Shown in pieces: positions 1 to 12,214 of a stretch of 64,000 nt of DNA. The DNA is from Rotaria socialis (Eukaryota > Rotifera > Eurotatoria > Philodinida > Philodinidae). Where the stretch lies: assembly GCA_905331475.1 (NCBI GenBank), contig CAJNYU010004473.1, positions 50,123 through 114,122 of the forward strand, written 5' to 3'. Each line of letters opens with the position of its first letter. The first letter of the stretch is position 1. The notes beneath the pieces were generated by a model. The model saw nothing but the letters and a program-made list of their open reading frames with translations. It did not search any database and was not told the origin of the DNA. Both the position numbers and the translations under genes were made by a program.

Positions 1-1589
1 TGACAACAGTAGAACGACAGCAAACTGTGATCATGCATGTGCATATGATGTTTTACATAATTCAGAAATCATGCTATATATCTATAGGAAACAAGTGTCT
101 TTTAAAAGAAAAGAAAACAATTATAGCAGCTAGAACAGCAAATATTCTTTGCAACGAAGAATACAAGTTTCAACTCAAACGGACAAGTAGGAAAGCACTT
201 TTTAGTATATTATTCATTTAAAATGCTGAACCAATAATGTAAAGAGAAAGGTTTTTATATTCTAGATGTTTTCATTCATCAAATGAGTAAACTCAAAGAT
301 ATAAATTTTCAAAATCATCCATCAATAAGAAAAATCTGCTAATAATTATATGAAATAACAGCAATAACTAATTAGCTACCAGTTATTTGATGATCACGGT
401 ATAATCGTTTTGATCTAATGTTGTTTTAAAATGAGTAATATCTACCTGAACAATTACTTAAGAATGTTTATCTTCTCTTGCTCACGTTAATACAACATCA
501 GAAAAAAATATGCCACGACCTGCAAAATATCTATATTTCTTCTGTAAGATCAAATAGCATGATAATTACCGCCATCTATTTCAGATTTTATTTGCAAACC
601 CTAATTTTTGAAAATACAACAATAATAGTTTCCTAAACTAAAAATAATTTTCCTCAAGTTTCAGAAAAATTCATAAAATTGAACTGATTGATAAGGTACG
701 GGAGCAATAAGAGTACATTCTGGGTGTGTATCTTTAGGTCATTTGTCATTTTTTGTTTTGTTCTTATATTGTTATTACTACATAGACTAGTATGTCCTTA
801 AAAATATCGGCTATGTACCTTAGATATTCCATTGTATTTTTTGAGAAAATTATTTACAGTAAGACTTTTGTTGTCTCATTTAGACTTCTACAATCAAAAA
901 AAGTGAATTATTTCAAAAGAAAAAGAGAATAGACTTATTAAAAATGAAACCGAAACTTAAGTGTTCTTTATAATTCTCATTTAAAATTCGAGACCTAAAA
1001 ATTTTCATTCTCAAATAATCATGATTTATATATCAAATATTTTTATAATATAATTAAAGATATTTTTACACAAATAAAATGTACAACCGAACAATACATT
1101 TTCATTTTCTACATGAAAACAATTACCGGTTCTCTGAAAGAGAATGCATGCCAGTTTTAGTAATAGGTAGCTAGACGAGATCGCAGCTACGCATTCTATT
1201 CAAAAAGTTAATTTGACCTTATTCAGGATAGAAATGTACTCAAATGACGTATAAACCTTGACTTTCACTTGAAGGTTTGATATATAGAAAAATTTTATTA
1301 GATCATTTATTTTAATTTGAATAAGAGTAATCGAAATCACGAATATATTTATTAGAATCATAACATGAAAATCGGCATAGTTTTTCTAGTCGTACAACAC
1401 CAATTAAGAAAAAAAAACCGGTTGACATCATGAAGAATTATTAAACCATTGTGTATCAATGCAAGAATAAAAGAATCATTTTTTCTTATGAAGATTTGTA
1501 GTTTTCGCAAATGAGAAGTGTATAGAGCGAGTTAAAGATACAAAATAGTAACTAAATGAAAAAGACAAATTTTGTGCATTTCTTTGCAG
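1..1589. other. Non-coding stretch upstream of the F-box-like gene
   Basis: AT-rich sequence with no convincing exon. The bases just before 1590 (tttctttgcag) look like a 3' splice site placed directly in front of the first ATG of the next gene, so part of this stretch may be an intron in the 5' UTR. I saw no repeat or RNA gene here. Confidence 0.4.
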
Positions 1590-4500
1590 ATGAGTTCCAT
1601 CTCAAATTTAGAATTATTACCAGATGAGATTCTATTAGAAATATGTAAGTATCTTTTATGCGTCGATGTTTTACTAAGTTTTAATAATCTGAATACACGT
1701 ATGACGTGTATGATAAATGATTATTATCATCATGTATCATTACACAAAGCATCCTATATGCAATTTTCTGAGTTATGTTCCACAATTCTTCCAAAGATTG
1801 GCGCACGCATTCAAACATTAATAATCGATAATTGTTATTCAGCTTTACAAGCAATTACATTTCCAAAATATTTCCAAAATTCTATGGCCGAATGTTTTCC
1901 TCAATTACAAAAAATAACTCTTATTTCATTTCGTCCTGATCCATTATTGGTATTTCTTAAAATTTTGCATAACTTAGAAAAATTACATACAATTGATACA
2001 CGCAGTTTATTTCGTGTGCCAACAAATCAACAAACTGAAGTTCTATTAGCATTATTACAAGCTAATAATAATCGTTTAAGGTCTGTTTATATTGATGACC
2101 AATCAAGTCCTTTAAATCCAATAAAAAAGTATTTACCAAAACAAATAACATGTCCAAATATAATCGATTTAAAAATTGAAATCTCAACCGTATGTGATTT
2201 ATCTGTTCTACTTTTAATCCTTCCCAATATAATTACTTTATCCGTATCAATACATAAAAAAGACAATTTAGATAATATTAATCGAATATTCTCACCATAT
2301 AAATTAAATTTTTTAACAAAATTCCAATTAAAATCTGTTGAACGATCATGGCGTTTACATGAATTAACTTTTTTATTTGAAAAATTACCTGCAATTAAAT
2401 ATCTATCATTAAATTTACGAACATCCGATTCAACATTAACAAATGGACAAATTTTAAAAACATGTTTACCAAATACAATTGAAGAATTTCATTATGCTAT
2501 ACATTATTTGCCCGAACAAACAATTGACTATTTCGAAATATTAGAGACATGGAAATATAAATGTCCAATAATATGTTTGTATAATCATATGCAAAATGAT
2601 TATATGTATTTACATACATTACCGTATTCATCATTTAATTATTTAGAAATATCATCTTCTGTTGCTGAATCAATATTAAAAAATAAAAATTCCTATGAAA
2701 ATATTCAAAGAATACATGTTGATTGTGATTTTACATTAGCCGAAGCATTTCCGATACTTAGTTATTGCAGACGAGTAAAGCATAGCATGATTTGGTTGCA
2801 TGGAACAGATACAAATAATCAGTTTAATGGAAATTCGGGTAATAAGATATTATCTTGTTTTTATTTTATAATTAGTAGTGAGCATCAATGATGACAAATG
2901 TACTTCAAGTACTTTTCGAAATAAAGAAACGACATTATTTTTTAATGAATGGCAGTATTATTAGGCAAATGTAACGAATCGTAAATTATAAAAGAATAAC
3001 GAGTCATTGGAGATTTTTATATTTTGATTATGGAATAGTCGACATATAGGTCATAGTCTTTGATTATACATTTTTTATAAATATATGGTATATCAAAATT
3101 TGAGGGAAAAAAACAAGTTGATTTTTTCAATAATATAGTTTTGCATTTTCTTCGAAGTTTTACTCAGTATTACATTTTTTTACCTATAAGTATTAATAAT
3201 CATTCGCATTATCTCTAATGCATAAAACCGTCATATTCGAAGTGTTAAAAAGTAACTGTCAGTACAGTCCCTGTGAGGTTAAAATAAGATGTCAGTGTTT
3301 TTATTCTATTTATTTTGCCGTGAATTTCTTCACCATTCTTTTACTTTATCCTTCATAATTGTTATAAGTATGATAGCAATGGATGTCACGGACCGGAAGA
3401 GCGGCAATCTAAATTGAGTCGCTATCTACGACGAAAAATATTAACGATTATGTTCCGAATGAATTTTTGTACCAAACTAAATAGCGTCTTGTATAATCGT
3501 GCCTATTAACATTCAAAAAAAAGGTAGAAAGAGATTTGAAATTGAAAAGTACAAAAATAATTAACGTGATTCGATCGCAAGATTTACTTAGCCGGTACTG
3601 ATGTTTTCAAATATGCTTGAAAAGTTTTATTAAACTGTTCTTTTTCAGAGAGTAAGATTACCATGGAAACGAGAAAGTTTACTTCTGCACTTGTCTATAA
3701 CTTAGTTTATTAGAGAATCAATGTAATTTTGAAAGTTTAATATGATTCTAGTGTCATATTGCATTATTTATAAACTCTTTAAAAATGTTCAGGAACTCAC
3801 AAACTTCTCGTAAAAGTTTACAAGAATGTAAAAAGATATAATTTTTATTTCTTTAAATGCCATCGATCAAACATAGAAAACTTGAGAAAATTTTTCAATT
3901 TCGATCTTTAACTTTATATAATGTCTAGACTTCATGTTGGTTTCTTCGGAAATGTACTTTCGATTGAGTTGAACTGTTCTACACTAGAGACGTGCCTCCT
4001 TTTAGCTTTCTTATACTTTTTAAATGAAACAGTTTACAATAGAACCAGCAAATTTTTTTATAATTTTCTATTGGCCATTTCATTCATGTAAATATTATTT
4101 TTAGTTGCAAAACAAGCTCAACAAGAAAAAAACTACCCTCTACCTATAATGTTACGTCTTCTTCGACTTACTCTGGTTGGTAGTGTACCAAAAGATCTTC
4201 ATCGTATGACACAAATTGTTCTTGCTGCTCCGAATCTCTTTCGCTTGGATTTAAATTATACCACATTGTTATTTTTACTCGATCATAAAGATGCTTGTTT
4301 AATACTTCAACGGCGAATAACTGCCCTATCAATCAATAATATGCCACATTGTTCAATAAATGGACGACAACATATTTCTTGTATTGCGTCCATATTTTTA
4401 CATCTTCGTCATTTATACATTGATATGAGAGCGTTGGATAAGACTATTGATTTAATGGTTTTATGTTATTTTGATGAATTTAGTAAGCAAAACGCACCAC

Positions 4501-4649
4501 TTATTTCACTCTGTGCCGATGGTCGACCATCGAATGAAATGAAAAATGATGCAGAAAAGTGGTTAATAGATCATCGAAATCATCTTCAACATAAACAATT
4601 TACAGCGTATTTCAATGAAAAAGCAGATAGATTACTCATTTGGATGTGA
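1590..4649 (+). CDS. F-box-like / leucine-rich protein, two exons
   Basis: Exons 1590-2838 and 4105-4649 join in frame (phase-1 donor g|gtaata, acceptor ttttag with two bases) to give about 597 aa. Residues about 6-21 (LELLPDEILLEICKYL) match the start of an F-box, the motif that docks substrate receptors onto SKP1-cullin ubiquitin ligases. The rest is rich in regularly spaced Leu and Ile, as in degenerate leucine-rich repeats that would bind a target. I chose ATG 1590 because the reading frame upstream has only a TTG and because a splice-acceptor-like sequence abuts it. The 1,266-bp intron is far longer than most introns in the window. Without the splice the first exon would stop at 2891. 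The F-box call rests on the N-terminal motif only; the target and function are unknown. Large families of such proteins are, from memory, typical of bdelloid rotifers. Confidence 0.7.
2839..4104 (+). other. Long intron of the F-box-like gene
   Basis: GT (2839) to AG (4104) intron inferred from phase match between the two coding exons. It is AT-rich. I saw no coding exon or transposon termini inside, although a decayed insertion would explain its length. Confidence 0.55.
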
Positions 4650-5400
4650 GCATGTGTAATTACTTTTGTGCTGCTTCGACTGTTAAGCTTTTTTTTGGCT
4701 GTTTACAATTTTATTACACCTAAAAAAATTGTTCATGCTACTCATAAAAAGTATATGTATATAATATAAAGCAATATTCTAATATGATAGAAAATTCGAT
4801 CAATTTGAATTCTTCCATAAACATGTATAAACTCAATGGATTTATTTACTCAGTATCTTTTTAAATGAATTCTATTTCTTTCTTTCTAGATGGTTTAATA
4901 TATAACATCTATGCCTATAAAAGTAAATGAATTGGATGGAGCCGATTCTGGTTTGAAAGAGAAAAAAAGAAAAGAAAAGAGTCTGACGGTTTGTTTTCAA
5001 TGGAAACTGAAAAATTGTTACATCTAAGACTATTATGATGACTTTCCCCATTCTAAAATTCGCCTACATGAGATAGATTCAAATAAACATAAAAATAAAA
5101 ATTGAACTTGTATGATAATTCGAATTGAAAAGCAGATCACATGAAAGATAAAATGAAAACATTTGCATCTGAAATGCTAACATAGATTTATTGATAAAAC
5201 AATTGAATTTTCTTATCCATTCATACGTTAAAATTCTGTTTATAATCATCAATGAATAAAACAAAACAAAAAAAGGTATTTCTTCTGCTGATAGCAGCTT
5301 AGTTTTTAACTGATAATGATAATAGTCTATCAGAAAACAAACCGATCAGTCGCACTCCATATTTAGATAGCTATTTTTGATTCGATTATGCCGCGAGCAA
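4650..5400. other. Intergenic stretch
   Basis: AT-rich sequence after the F-box-like gene. No supported exon, repeat or RNA gene seen. Confidence 0.4.
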
Positions 5401-5411
5401 GATTTTATTAG

Positions 5412-5624
5412 TTGCATTCATCTTTTTCATCTAACATTCATACTTCTTTATTGAATGTGCTACCATTGGTAACACTGATCGAATTTCTCTATCAAAGAAA
5501 TTTGCAGTACGATGAACTTATATTTAACGATGAGAAAGGACAGAACACTGAAGATTTGACGGTTTCACTGCTTCATGAGGATATATTCTCTTTTGTGGAA
5601 CTCACATATATTTTCGAAGAAAAT
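5412..5624 (+). CDS. Possible orphan exon before an assembly gap
   Basis: An open frame runs from after an acceptor-like ttttattag to a strong donor-like g|gtgagt at 5625. It encodes about 70 residues with a hydrophobic first half and an acidic second half (EDIFSFVELTYIFEEN). There is no ATG at its head, so it would be an internal exon. The poly-G/N gap starts 32 bp downstream, so following exons may be lost or misassembled. I do not recognise the family, and it may be a relic. Confidence 0.3.
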
Positions 5625-5655
5625 GGTGAGTGTAAGTTTAAAAGCGAGATCTTTG

Positions 5656-5656
<1 letters not shown>

Positions 5657-5724
<68 letters not shown>

Positions 5725-5756
5725 NNNNNNNNNNCCCCCCGCCACCCCCCCCCCCC
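5657..5756. repeat. Poly-G run, 10-N gap, poly-C run
   Basis: 68 consecutive G (5657-5724), ten N (5725-5734), then a C-rich run broken by gcca to about 5756. Glycine and proline open frames here are trivial translations of homopolymers. G on one side and C on the other side of a gap suggests unresolved sequence or an artefact at two contig ends. Confidence 0.9.
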
Positions 5757-5985
5757 ATTACAGACATTAATGAGTTTTAAATTGAGCTAATTAGGAGCTT
5801 GACTAATTAGGCTCCTATTTCTTTCTTTTATAATTACAGGCTACACGAAAAAAGCCATGCTTATCCATTACAAACCACAGTAACTAGCTTAGGGTGCCAT
5901 TACAGACCATAGCAACTAGTCTCTGTCATTGTTAAATACACGGGCTAACAATTAATATTCCATTACAGCCGTAAGCAAATAGACA
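5752..5985. repeat. Degenerate repeat built on ccattacag
   Basis: The motif ccattacagac/ccattacaaacc recurs at about 5753, 5867, 5899 and 5961, three times followed by a variant of cagtaactag (aca/ccatagcaactag, cacagtaactag). The spacing is irregular (about 30-110 bp). It adjoins the homopolymer gap. Confidence 0.45.
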
Positions 5986-6390
5986 ATGATCTAATTATAG
6001 GTTTTGGAAATCAAGGTAGGTTTTTCAGATGAACTATTTTAGTAAGTCTAATGGATATATGCGAGTTCTACATTGTAGCCCCAAAGGGGCTGCGCTAACA
6101 AGCTTTTTTACTTGTTTGAACATCAGTGCACTCATGAAAAATTAGCAGCTTTGACTGGATTACCATGTGCTAATATAGTCTCTAGGCATTTATTGGACCT
6201 TCTAGAAATAAAAGTCGCGATAGTTACGTATACTTTTGATGAGAAACATCCCATGTATACATCTACTCTTTGGTTTACATACTTTAATGAATCATCAAGA
6301 TGAGATTTATTTGTGTGATCATATATAAACCAGCCAGTTGATAGCGATATGAAGATATGAAAAGTAAAACTGACATATAAGGAATGGTAT

Positions 6391-7324
6391 AGAAAAAATC
6401 GAAACAAAAAATGTCGAAACTAAAAACGTCGAAAAAAATGCCGAAATAGAAAATGTCGAAATAAAATAGATCGAAAAAAAAATGGTCGAACCAAAAACTG
6501 TCAAAAAAAAACTAACCGAAAGATAAAAATATCGAAAAAGTCGAGAATGATTTAAGTAAACAATTTAGCATTGAATTGTACGCTGCTGGCAGCTGGAGTT
6601 ATTTTATGATATTTTTCTGATTGTCCATTGTACACTGTAAAAGAGGTTCTTCCCTCGGGCACACGGGCATAAACTTTCAAGGATCTGTGCACAACCTTAA
6701 AAGGCTCATCACTAAACCTCAAGGATTTGTACTTTCATGTGAAACCTTTTTAAGTTCCGTCGATTAGTACGAAACGTTTTAGAATTTTTTCGAAACCTTC
6801 AAATAGATTCTTCTCATCTGCCGGGGGAAGAACCTTTTTAGATTTCATATTCTTTGCTGAACCTGTAAGTTCGGTATGGAACTTAGCTTTTTTCTAGAGT
6901 GTATGGCACGACGATCTACAGCGTTCGGATGTTGGCATTGCCGTTAAGAGTACCCACATCCTCATCCGTACCCTCACGCTCACCTGTTACTCACTCTCAT
7001 CCGCACAGTCACCCTGATCCTCACTCATACGCACATCCATACTCTCACTCTCATATTCACCCACAATCATATAGATCTGATTTTAAACGAGTTCTATTTT
7101 TAAAGCACCAATAAAGTTATCTACATTTGAATAATCAAAGCTATCTTATTTTAAAATTTTCGGCATTTTGTTTTCGACCAAACTATCATTCAACGCTTTT
7201 ATGATTCGACATTTTTTTTTTCGTTTCTTTTTTTTTCGATCTTCTTAGCATTCGATCTTTCCAACGTTCGGCGTTTTTTCTGCCCTTTTAATTACTATTC
7301 GACATTTTTTTTTGACCTTTTCTA
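6391..7324. mobile_element. Foldback-like element with inverted arrays of a gtcgaaa motif
   Basis: The left array (about 6396-6546) repeats variants of aaaatgtcgaaa; the right array (about 7155-7320) repeats its reverse complement ttcgacatttt. The outer ends read TAGAAAA and TTTTCTA, each flanked by TA (6389-6390, 7325-7326). The interior includes a smaller MITE and a His/Ser/Pro-coding microsatellite-like stretch (about 6945-7070). No transposase is visible, so it would be non-autonomous. The boundaries are my inference from the inverted ends. Confidence 0.45.
6631..6903. mobile_element. MITE, Tc1/mariner-like, TA-flanked
   Basis: The terminal inverted repeat CACTGTAAAAG / (reverse complement) CACTCTAGAAAA is flanked by TA on both sides (6631-6632 and 6902-6903). 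A second internal inverted repeat pairs aaaagaggttcttccctcgggc (split here as 6639-6660) with gccgggggaagaaccttttt (6820-6839). About 270 bp with no open frame. It appears nested inside the foldback-like element. Confidence 0.5.
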
Positions 7325-7732
7325 TACATACCGACACAAGTGACTATATTTATTTATAGGCGATGCCGAAAAGTATGATTGTAATGATGTTTCATAAAGA
7401 TCATAATAATGGTTGAAAATAATTATTAACAATCGTACTCATTTAACCTTAATGCTAGAGAAATAGATCGAATAAGTCGCTTTCGAAAACAATCCCTTGA
7501 TGGAGTCTAGCAATAATTACAGATTAGAAGGTGTCAAGTTGAACTGATAGTTGTGTCTCGAATTTCTGCTCTATTATAACCTATGCTTTTCATGATTTAC
7601 TGAAATAAGAAAAATCTACAGCAACAACATATTTTACATAATTTGACTGAACTCGATTATTATTCAACGCTAAAACAATGAGTGCATGACAAATCTTAGT
7701 GATAATATGATTGAGATTTTCTAAAAAAAACC

Positions 7733-8067
7733 TGTCACCTATCCACATATAGATAGATAGAACCTTTGGTCACGGAGGCCTTCATGAGTTGAATATGTTC
7801 AATGAGAGAGACATGACATCTCGGCGCTCGTTGGGTGACCTGCAGGGCCACCACGCGCCGAGGCTTAGGTAAAGGTGTGTGTAAAACCTTTGGTCATGTA
7901 ACACCTGTGACTACGACTTTTAGTCACGGTCTCGGAGTTTTCTTAAAACTAGCCGCAGTCAGGCGTGACCGTGATCGTTACCGTGAGGCTACTATCTAGT
8001 CATTTATCTACTTATCTATTTATCTATTTACCAATGTACGTATCTATCTATACGTGGAGAGGTGACA
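7733..8067. mobile_element. MITE with about 28-bp terminal inverted repeats
   Basis: Left end TGTCACCTATCCACATATAG (7733-7752, continuing to about 7760) pairs with the right end at 8040-8067, whose reverse complement begins TGTCACCTCTCCACGTATAG. The interior is more GC-rich than its surroundings and repeats the phrase cctttggtcac. I found no clear target-site duplication, so I do not assign a superfamily. Confidence 0.6.
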
Positions 8068-8233
8068 CTTTGATTTTTGGAAAATTTCAATGATATTATC
8101 ACTGAGATATGTCATGTATTGAAAACAATGAAATAGAGGATTTGTGATTTATAAAAATTTTCTATTATCAAAACGAATCATTCATCTTTTCTATGATTAA
8201 TTATCAGATCGTGTATCTACGATTCTCATGCCA

Positions 8234-9351
8234 GGTATTAACCCTTTCTGCCAATTTTTGAATTGGCAGAGCGTCACAAAATTTCTGCCAATTGGCAAAA
8301 GTGTGTTGTAATTGGCAGCGTGTCTTATGATTTTCTGCCAATTGGCAGGAATGGCTATGAAACTATAAACTCGAATTTCTAAATTAACTTAAAAAAATAT
8401 TTTCGACTAAACTTAAAGATACATTTTTATTCTGTTATGGTTTATGAATTGTCGCTTCCTTATTTAATTTATTATGAATTTCAATGAACATCGAAGATTT
8501 TTGATCCGATTTACTTTATAGAATAATTCTCGCAACAGAACGAGTAATTCACTTTTCAACGGAATACAATTTGATGGGTGACATAACAAGCGAAAATAAT
8601 ATTTATATATTAACAAATTAACAGAGGTCGACAATGAAGAAGTTGTGATCTACAAACAAGAATAATATGATTAGATTAGAGGAAGAAAAGAGTGAATGTA
8701 CAAATTCAGTGCACTTAGAAAATAAAATATTAGTTAGAAGTAGAGAGTGGAACAAAGCCCAGTCGAGTATAGTAGTAGAGACGAGAAATAAAACACATCT
8801 AATGACCTTTGCGGATGAAAGGAAAAATAAAAATGATGTGAAAATGTGATAAATACTCCAGTATTGATAAATTATAATCAGTAGGACTGTACATGAATAC
8901 AATTTAGTTCAGTAAGTTGGCTATTCAGAAAGAGAATGTCGGTCCATTAATTCAACAAACTAAATTAGTTAGACCGATAGAAACACGAAAAAGAGAAAAG
9001 AGAAAAAGAAAGAGGTAACGATAAAATAGAGAGATTCAATGACTCATAGCCATTTGAAAAGATGAAATCAGTCGTATTCTATCAAGTTTCTTCTTTCATA
9101 TTTTCCTATTATAATCGAGCAACATCTTTTACCTATAGAAATAATATTAACTTAAGTAACCCGCAAGTTTCCATGGGCGATTTTTTGCCAATGGGCAGAG
9201 ATGTCTGTGACATACTGCCAATTGGCAAAAAGTACTATAGTTGGCAGAACGTCAGAGGGCGATTCTGTCAATTGGCAGAATGTCACTGTCTTTCTGCCAA
9301 TTGTAATAACGTAATTGGCAGAAAGGGGAATTGGCAGAGTGACAAAGATCC
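8234..9351. mobile_element. Foldback/MULE-like element with palindromic arrays
   Basis: Both ends carry several copies of the palindrome CTGCCAATTGGCAG or halves of it (8247-8352; about 9187-9340), with an AT-rich core between. A 9-bp direct repeat ctcatgcca flanks it (8225-8233 and 9352-9360), and CTGCCAATT lies at the same offset from each end. Drosophila Foldback elements also have ends made of short tandem repeats and 9-bp duplications, hence the call. An alternative reading is a piggyBac-like element: the left end contains TTAACCCTTTCTGCCAATT and the right end AATTGGCAGAAAGGG (9313-9327), but the right side lacks TTAA. No transposase is encoded. Confidence 0.55.
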
Positions 9352-9596
9352 CTCATGCCATAGAAGGAACGACGGCCTTACATAAAAATCAACATGAATT
9401 GGTGAGAAGGAGAATTCAACATGAAGTGAAAAAGAAAATTATCACTTGATACTTTAATGACTCAAAAAATTCTTAAGATTTTAATATAGTGTGAATTTGA
9501 GTATTTCTCGCTACATTTACTTTTCATGTCTATAAATGCGTACTGTTATTTGACAGTGACAATACAAGGCTCCTTGAAAATTGCATTAGGTAAGTA

Positions 9597-10135
9597 ATTG
9601 ATGCGAAGCAGAAGCTTTTATGTAGTCCGTCGGGAGTTTACTTTTTTTCTTTTACTTTATCGACGTACGTATTACAGTTTAATTTTTTATATCTTGATGA
9701 TCACGAGAAGTAAAAGTCATAGGAAAGTCATTAAAACATAAGGTAGAAGTATCGTGATTGAACTTCTTACACCTGTTCTAGAGTCTTCAATCTGAAGTTC
9801 CATTCACTCACAAAGGTGGTTCCAAGATGACGAGAAAATGAAAGAAATTTATGAAGAGATAATTAAAATGACGTCATCGACATATGCTAGCCACTATAGT
9901 CTATTCATTTACAGCTGATTTTAGATAATGAACCATGGAGATAATTAATTGATCAATGGAAATCTATTCTTAAGAATGTATCGCTAAGTAAAAATACAGT
10001 TTTCTGAGTGACGAATTGCATCATGACTACATAAAATGTATTCAAGATTTCTCTGAATTGAAGATTTTTCGTGAAGATCCGAAGTTTTGCTTTGTATCGC
10101 ATTTTGTATACGAGTGCAACCACGATACTATCTAA
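9597..10135 (+). mobile_element. Helitron/Helentron-like repeat, copy A
   Basis: Starts at a variant of aatgcggtgcgaagca, followed by tgtagtccgtcgggag, and ends with atacgagtgcaaccacgatactatCTAA. It aligns over most of its length with the copy at 50701-51127, for example through aagaatgtatcgctaagta and aagatttctctgaa. The end (short hairpin then CTRR) resembles Helitron 3' ends. Non-coding. Confidence 0.5.
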
Positions 10136-11138
10136 GTATTTTTTGATCAGCATCAAACTGAAAAAGCCTCACCTGGTGTTTCATGCTTATGAACTAAAAG
10201 GATTGATATAATTGCCTCGCTAAACATACACATATCATTAATGATAAATGAGATCTGCAGAATGTCTTTTAAAAAATAGAAATGGCTCACATGCTACGAC
10301 ATCAAAAAGAAATGCTTTTAAGCAAAAATACACAAGGATAATTATTTGAATTCATAGAAAATCAGCGACATGAAAACCCTACATTCATAAATACCTTCAC
10401 AAGTAGAAGTCCAAAGAGCCAGAATACCCAGACAATAATCATAGAATATTCTGTTAACCGTTCAATAAATATTGTCGTAGCCTGTAGGAGTAAGAATAAT
10501 AAATATTCGATGTATGCTTTTATTTTTTCGCTAATTTCTCAATTGATTCGTTCAGTTCTTTACTCTTGTAAACTCTGACATATGCAAATTCTATTGCTGA
10601 ATGCAATGATCACAATTTTATATATATTCTATTTAAAAAATCTCATAAATAAAAAATTGCTTGATTACCATTTTCTTGTGAACTTTTTTTCCTCAGATTT
10701 CCGGTATGAGTTCTCATATGCTATTTGACGTTAGATGAGTAAGAATAAAAATGATTAGATAGAATCGTAAGTAAAGATAGCTTTAGGATATCCAAATTTT
10801 GATTGAAATTAATCTGCATATACATGTATATATGTTTACTTTATAATATTTTATAGTTAAGTGAACATTACGAGTATCCATCGGAGAGATTCAAATAGTG
10901 AAGATATTTAAGAATTTTACTTATATATTATCGACGATAATGAGTTTATCATTTTCCGACGACATAACTCATAAAAGTATGTTTCTTATATTTTGTGTTA
11001 AATTCAGATTATTTTTCTATCGGATTGAGGGTAGTGCTGAGTTCAAAATTTTTAGCTTGAATCATCGTTGATTAATAATTAAACATAGAGAGCTACATAG
11101 AATTATTCTTAATCAATCTAATAACATATTGATATTAG
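10136..11138. other. Intergenic, no feature seen
   Basis: AT-rich sequence between two transposon-like elements. No supported exon or repeat. Confidence 0.4.
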
Positions 11139-12214
11139 AAAAAAAGGGCTTATTCTGGTTTTTGTCCACGTATTTTCAGTAAATGTCGATTGGGCGTATT
11201 GTGCACAAGTAAAACAAAGGGAATACTGACATTTTTACGAGCGACAACTTAAGTTGTTCTATTGGCTAATCTACTGAGTAATTTTGCTTCGTTCGAAAAG
11301 AAGTTCATATTAATCAAAAGTCGCTTTTTTCCCAGCTACTCTTTACAACTTCTCAAGGCTTTAATTATTTCCTATGGAGTTTTCGATGTATTTCCCTTTT
11401 GACTTTTTGTTTGCCCACTTTACTCGGTTGAGACTGATGTGACAACGGAAAATTACTCGACGCAAGCGCTTGAACATATGTCGTATTAACAAAAAACACA
11501 AGAAGTTACTTGTAAAAAATCATTTAGGGCTCTTGGGCATTTTAGAATTGTGATTGCCTAACGTGAGTTTTTCTTTCATATAAAATAGCTTTGCCATGCG
11601 AGATCAACTTATTTTCATTGCTAGTTTTTCTCCTTGATAACCTTTAATGAAAATTTCTATAGAAGCTATTTTCCAATAAGATCAAGATTTTAACATACTG
11701 TTTCTTTTTTTACATTGATTTTGATTGTTGTATCTATCTTGTAAATCATCTCGAGTTCAACCAAGATAATCGTGAAATTTTCTCCTCGAATTTTAGATTT
11801 TCTATGTCAAAGGACATTATATACTTTTTTGTCAAAAATATTTTTGTTGCTTTTTGTTCTGTTAATACTGAAAATTTGAAAAAATTCCTGTTTTCATATT
11901 AGTTTGATTCAGAAAGAAAGAATGTGTAACTAAAATAGAAAAGCTTAACGGAAAATAGGCTAGTAAACTCTATGGATATTGACTTATGCCTCGGGATTTT
12001 GTTCGAAGGAACAAAAAGACAATTTTCAATTAGTAAGAACTGTTCTTCAAACGCGCAAGAATAAGCATGTGTTCGAAATGATAGAAGGAGTCGAGAGCTA
12101 AATCGCTGCTAAAAAAAAATGTAAAAGTATCCTTGTATCTCAGCGTAAAATACGCCCAATCGACGTCTTCCTAGGAAAAAAAATGTGAAAACGCCCAGTA
12201 CACGCCTTTTTTCC
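11139..12214. mobile_element. Long MITE-like element with shared inverted ends
   Basis: GTCGATTGGGCGTATT occurs at 11185-11200 and as its exact reverse complement at 12149-12164, each about 50 bp inside outer ends that also pair (aaaaaaagggc against gcctttttt). The flanks share atatta, a possible target duplication. About 1.1 kb with no coding capacity. The exact ends are uncertain. Confidence 0.4.

Noticed and set aside
5573..5790. Poly-glycine and poly-proline open frames
   Set aside because: They are translations of the poly-G/N/poly-C run and cross a gap of Ns.
6070..6095. gccccaaaggggc hairpin as a terminator or RNA gene
   Set aside because: An isolated 5-bp stem with a 3-base loop; no RNA-gene context, and intrinsic terminators are not expected in a eukaryote.
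6899..7114. Open frame rich in His, Ser and Pro (HSHPHSHPDPHS...)
   Set aside because: It is the translation of a short simple repeat (cactctcatcc-like) inside a transposon-like element, with no splice or domain support.
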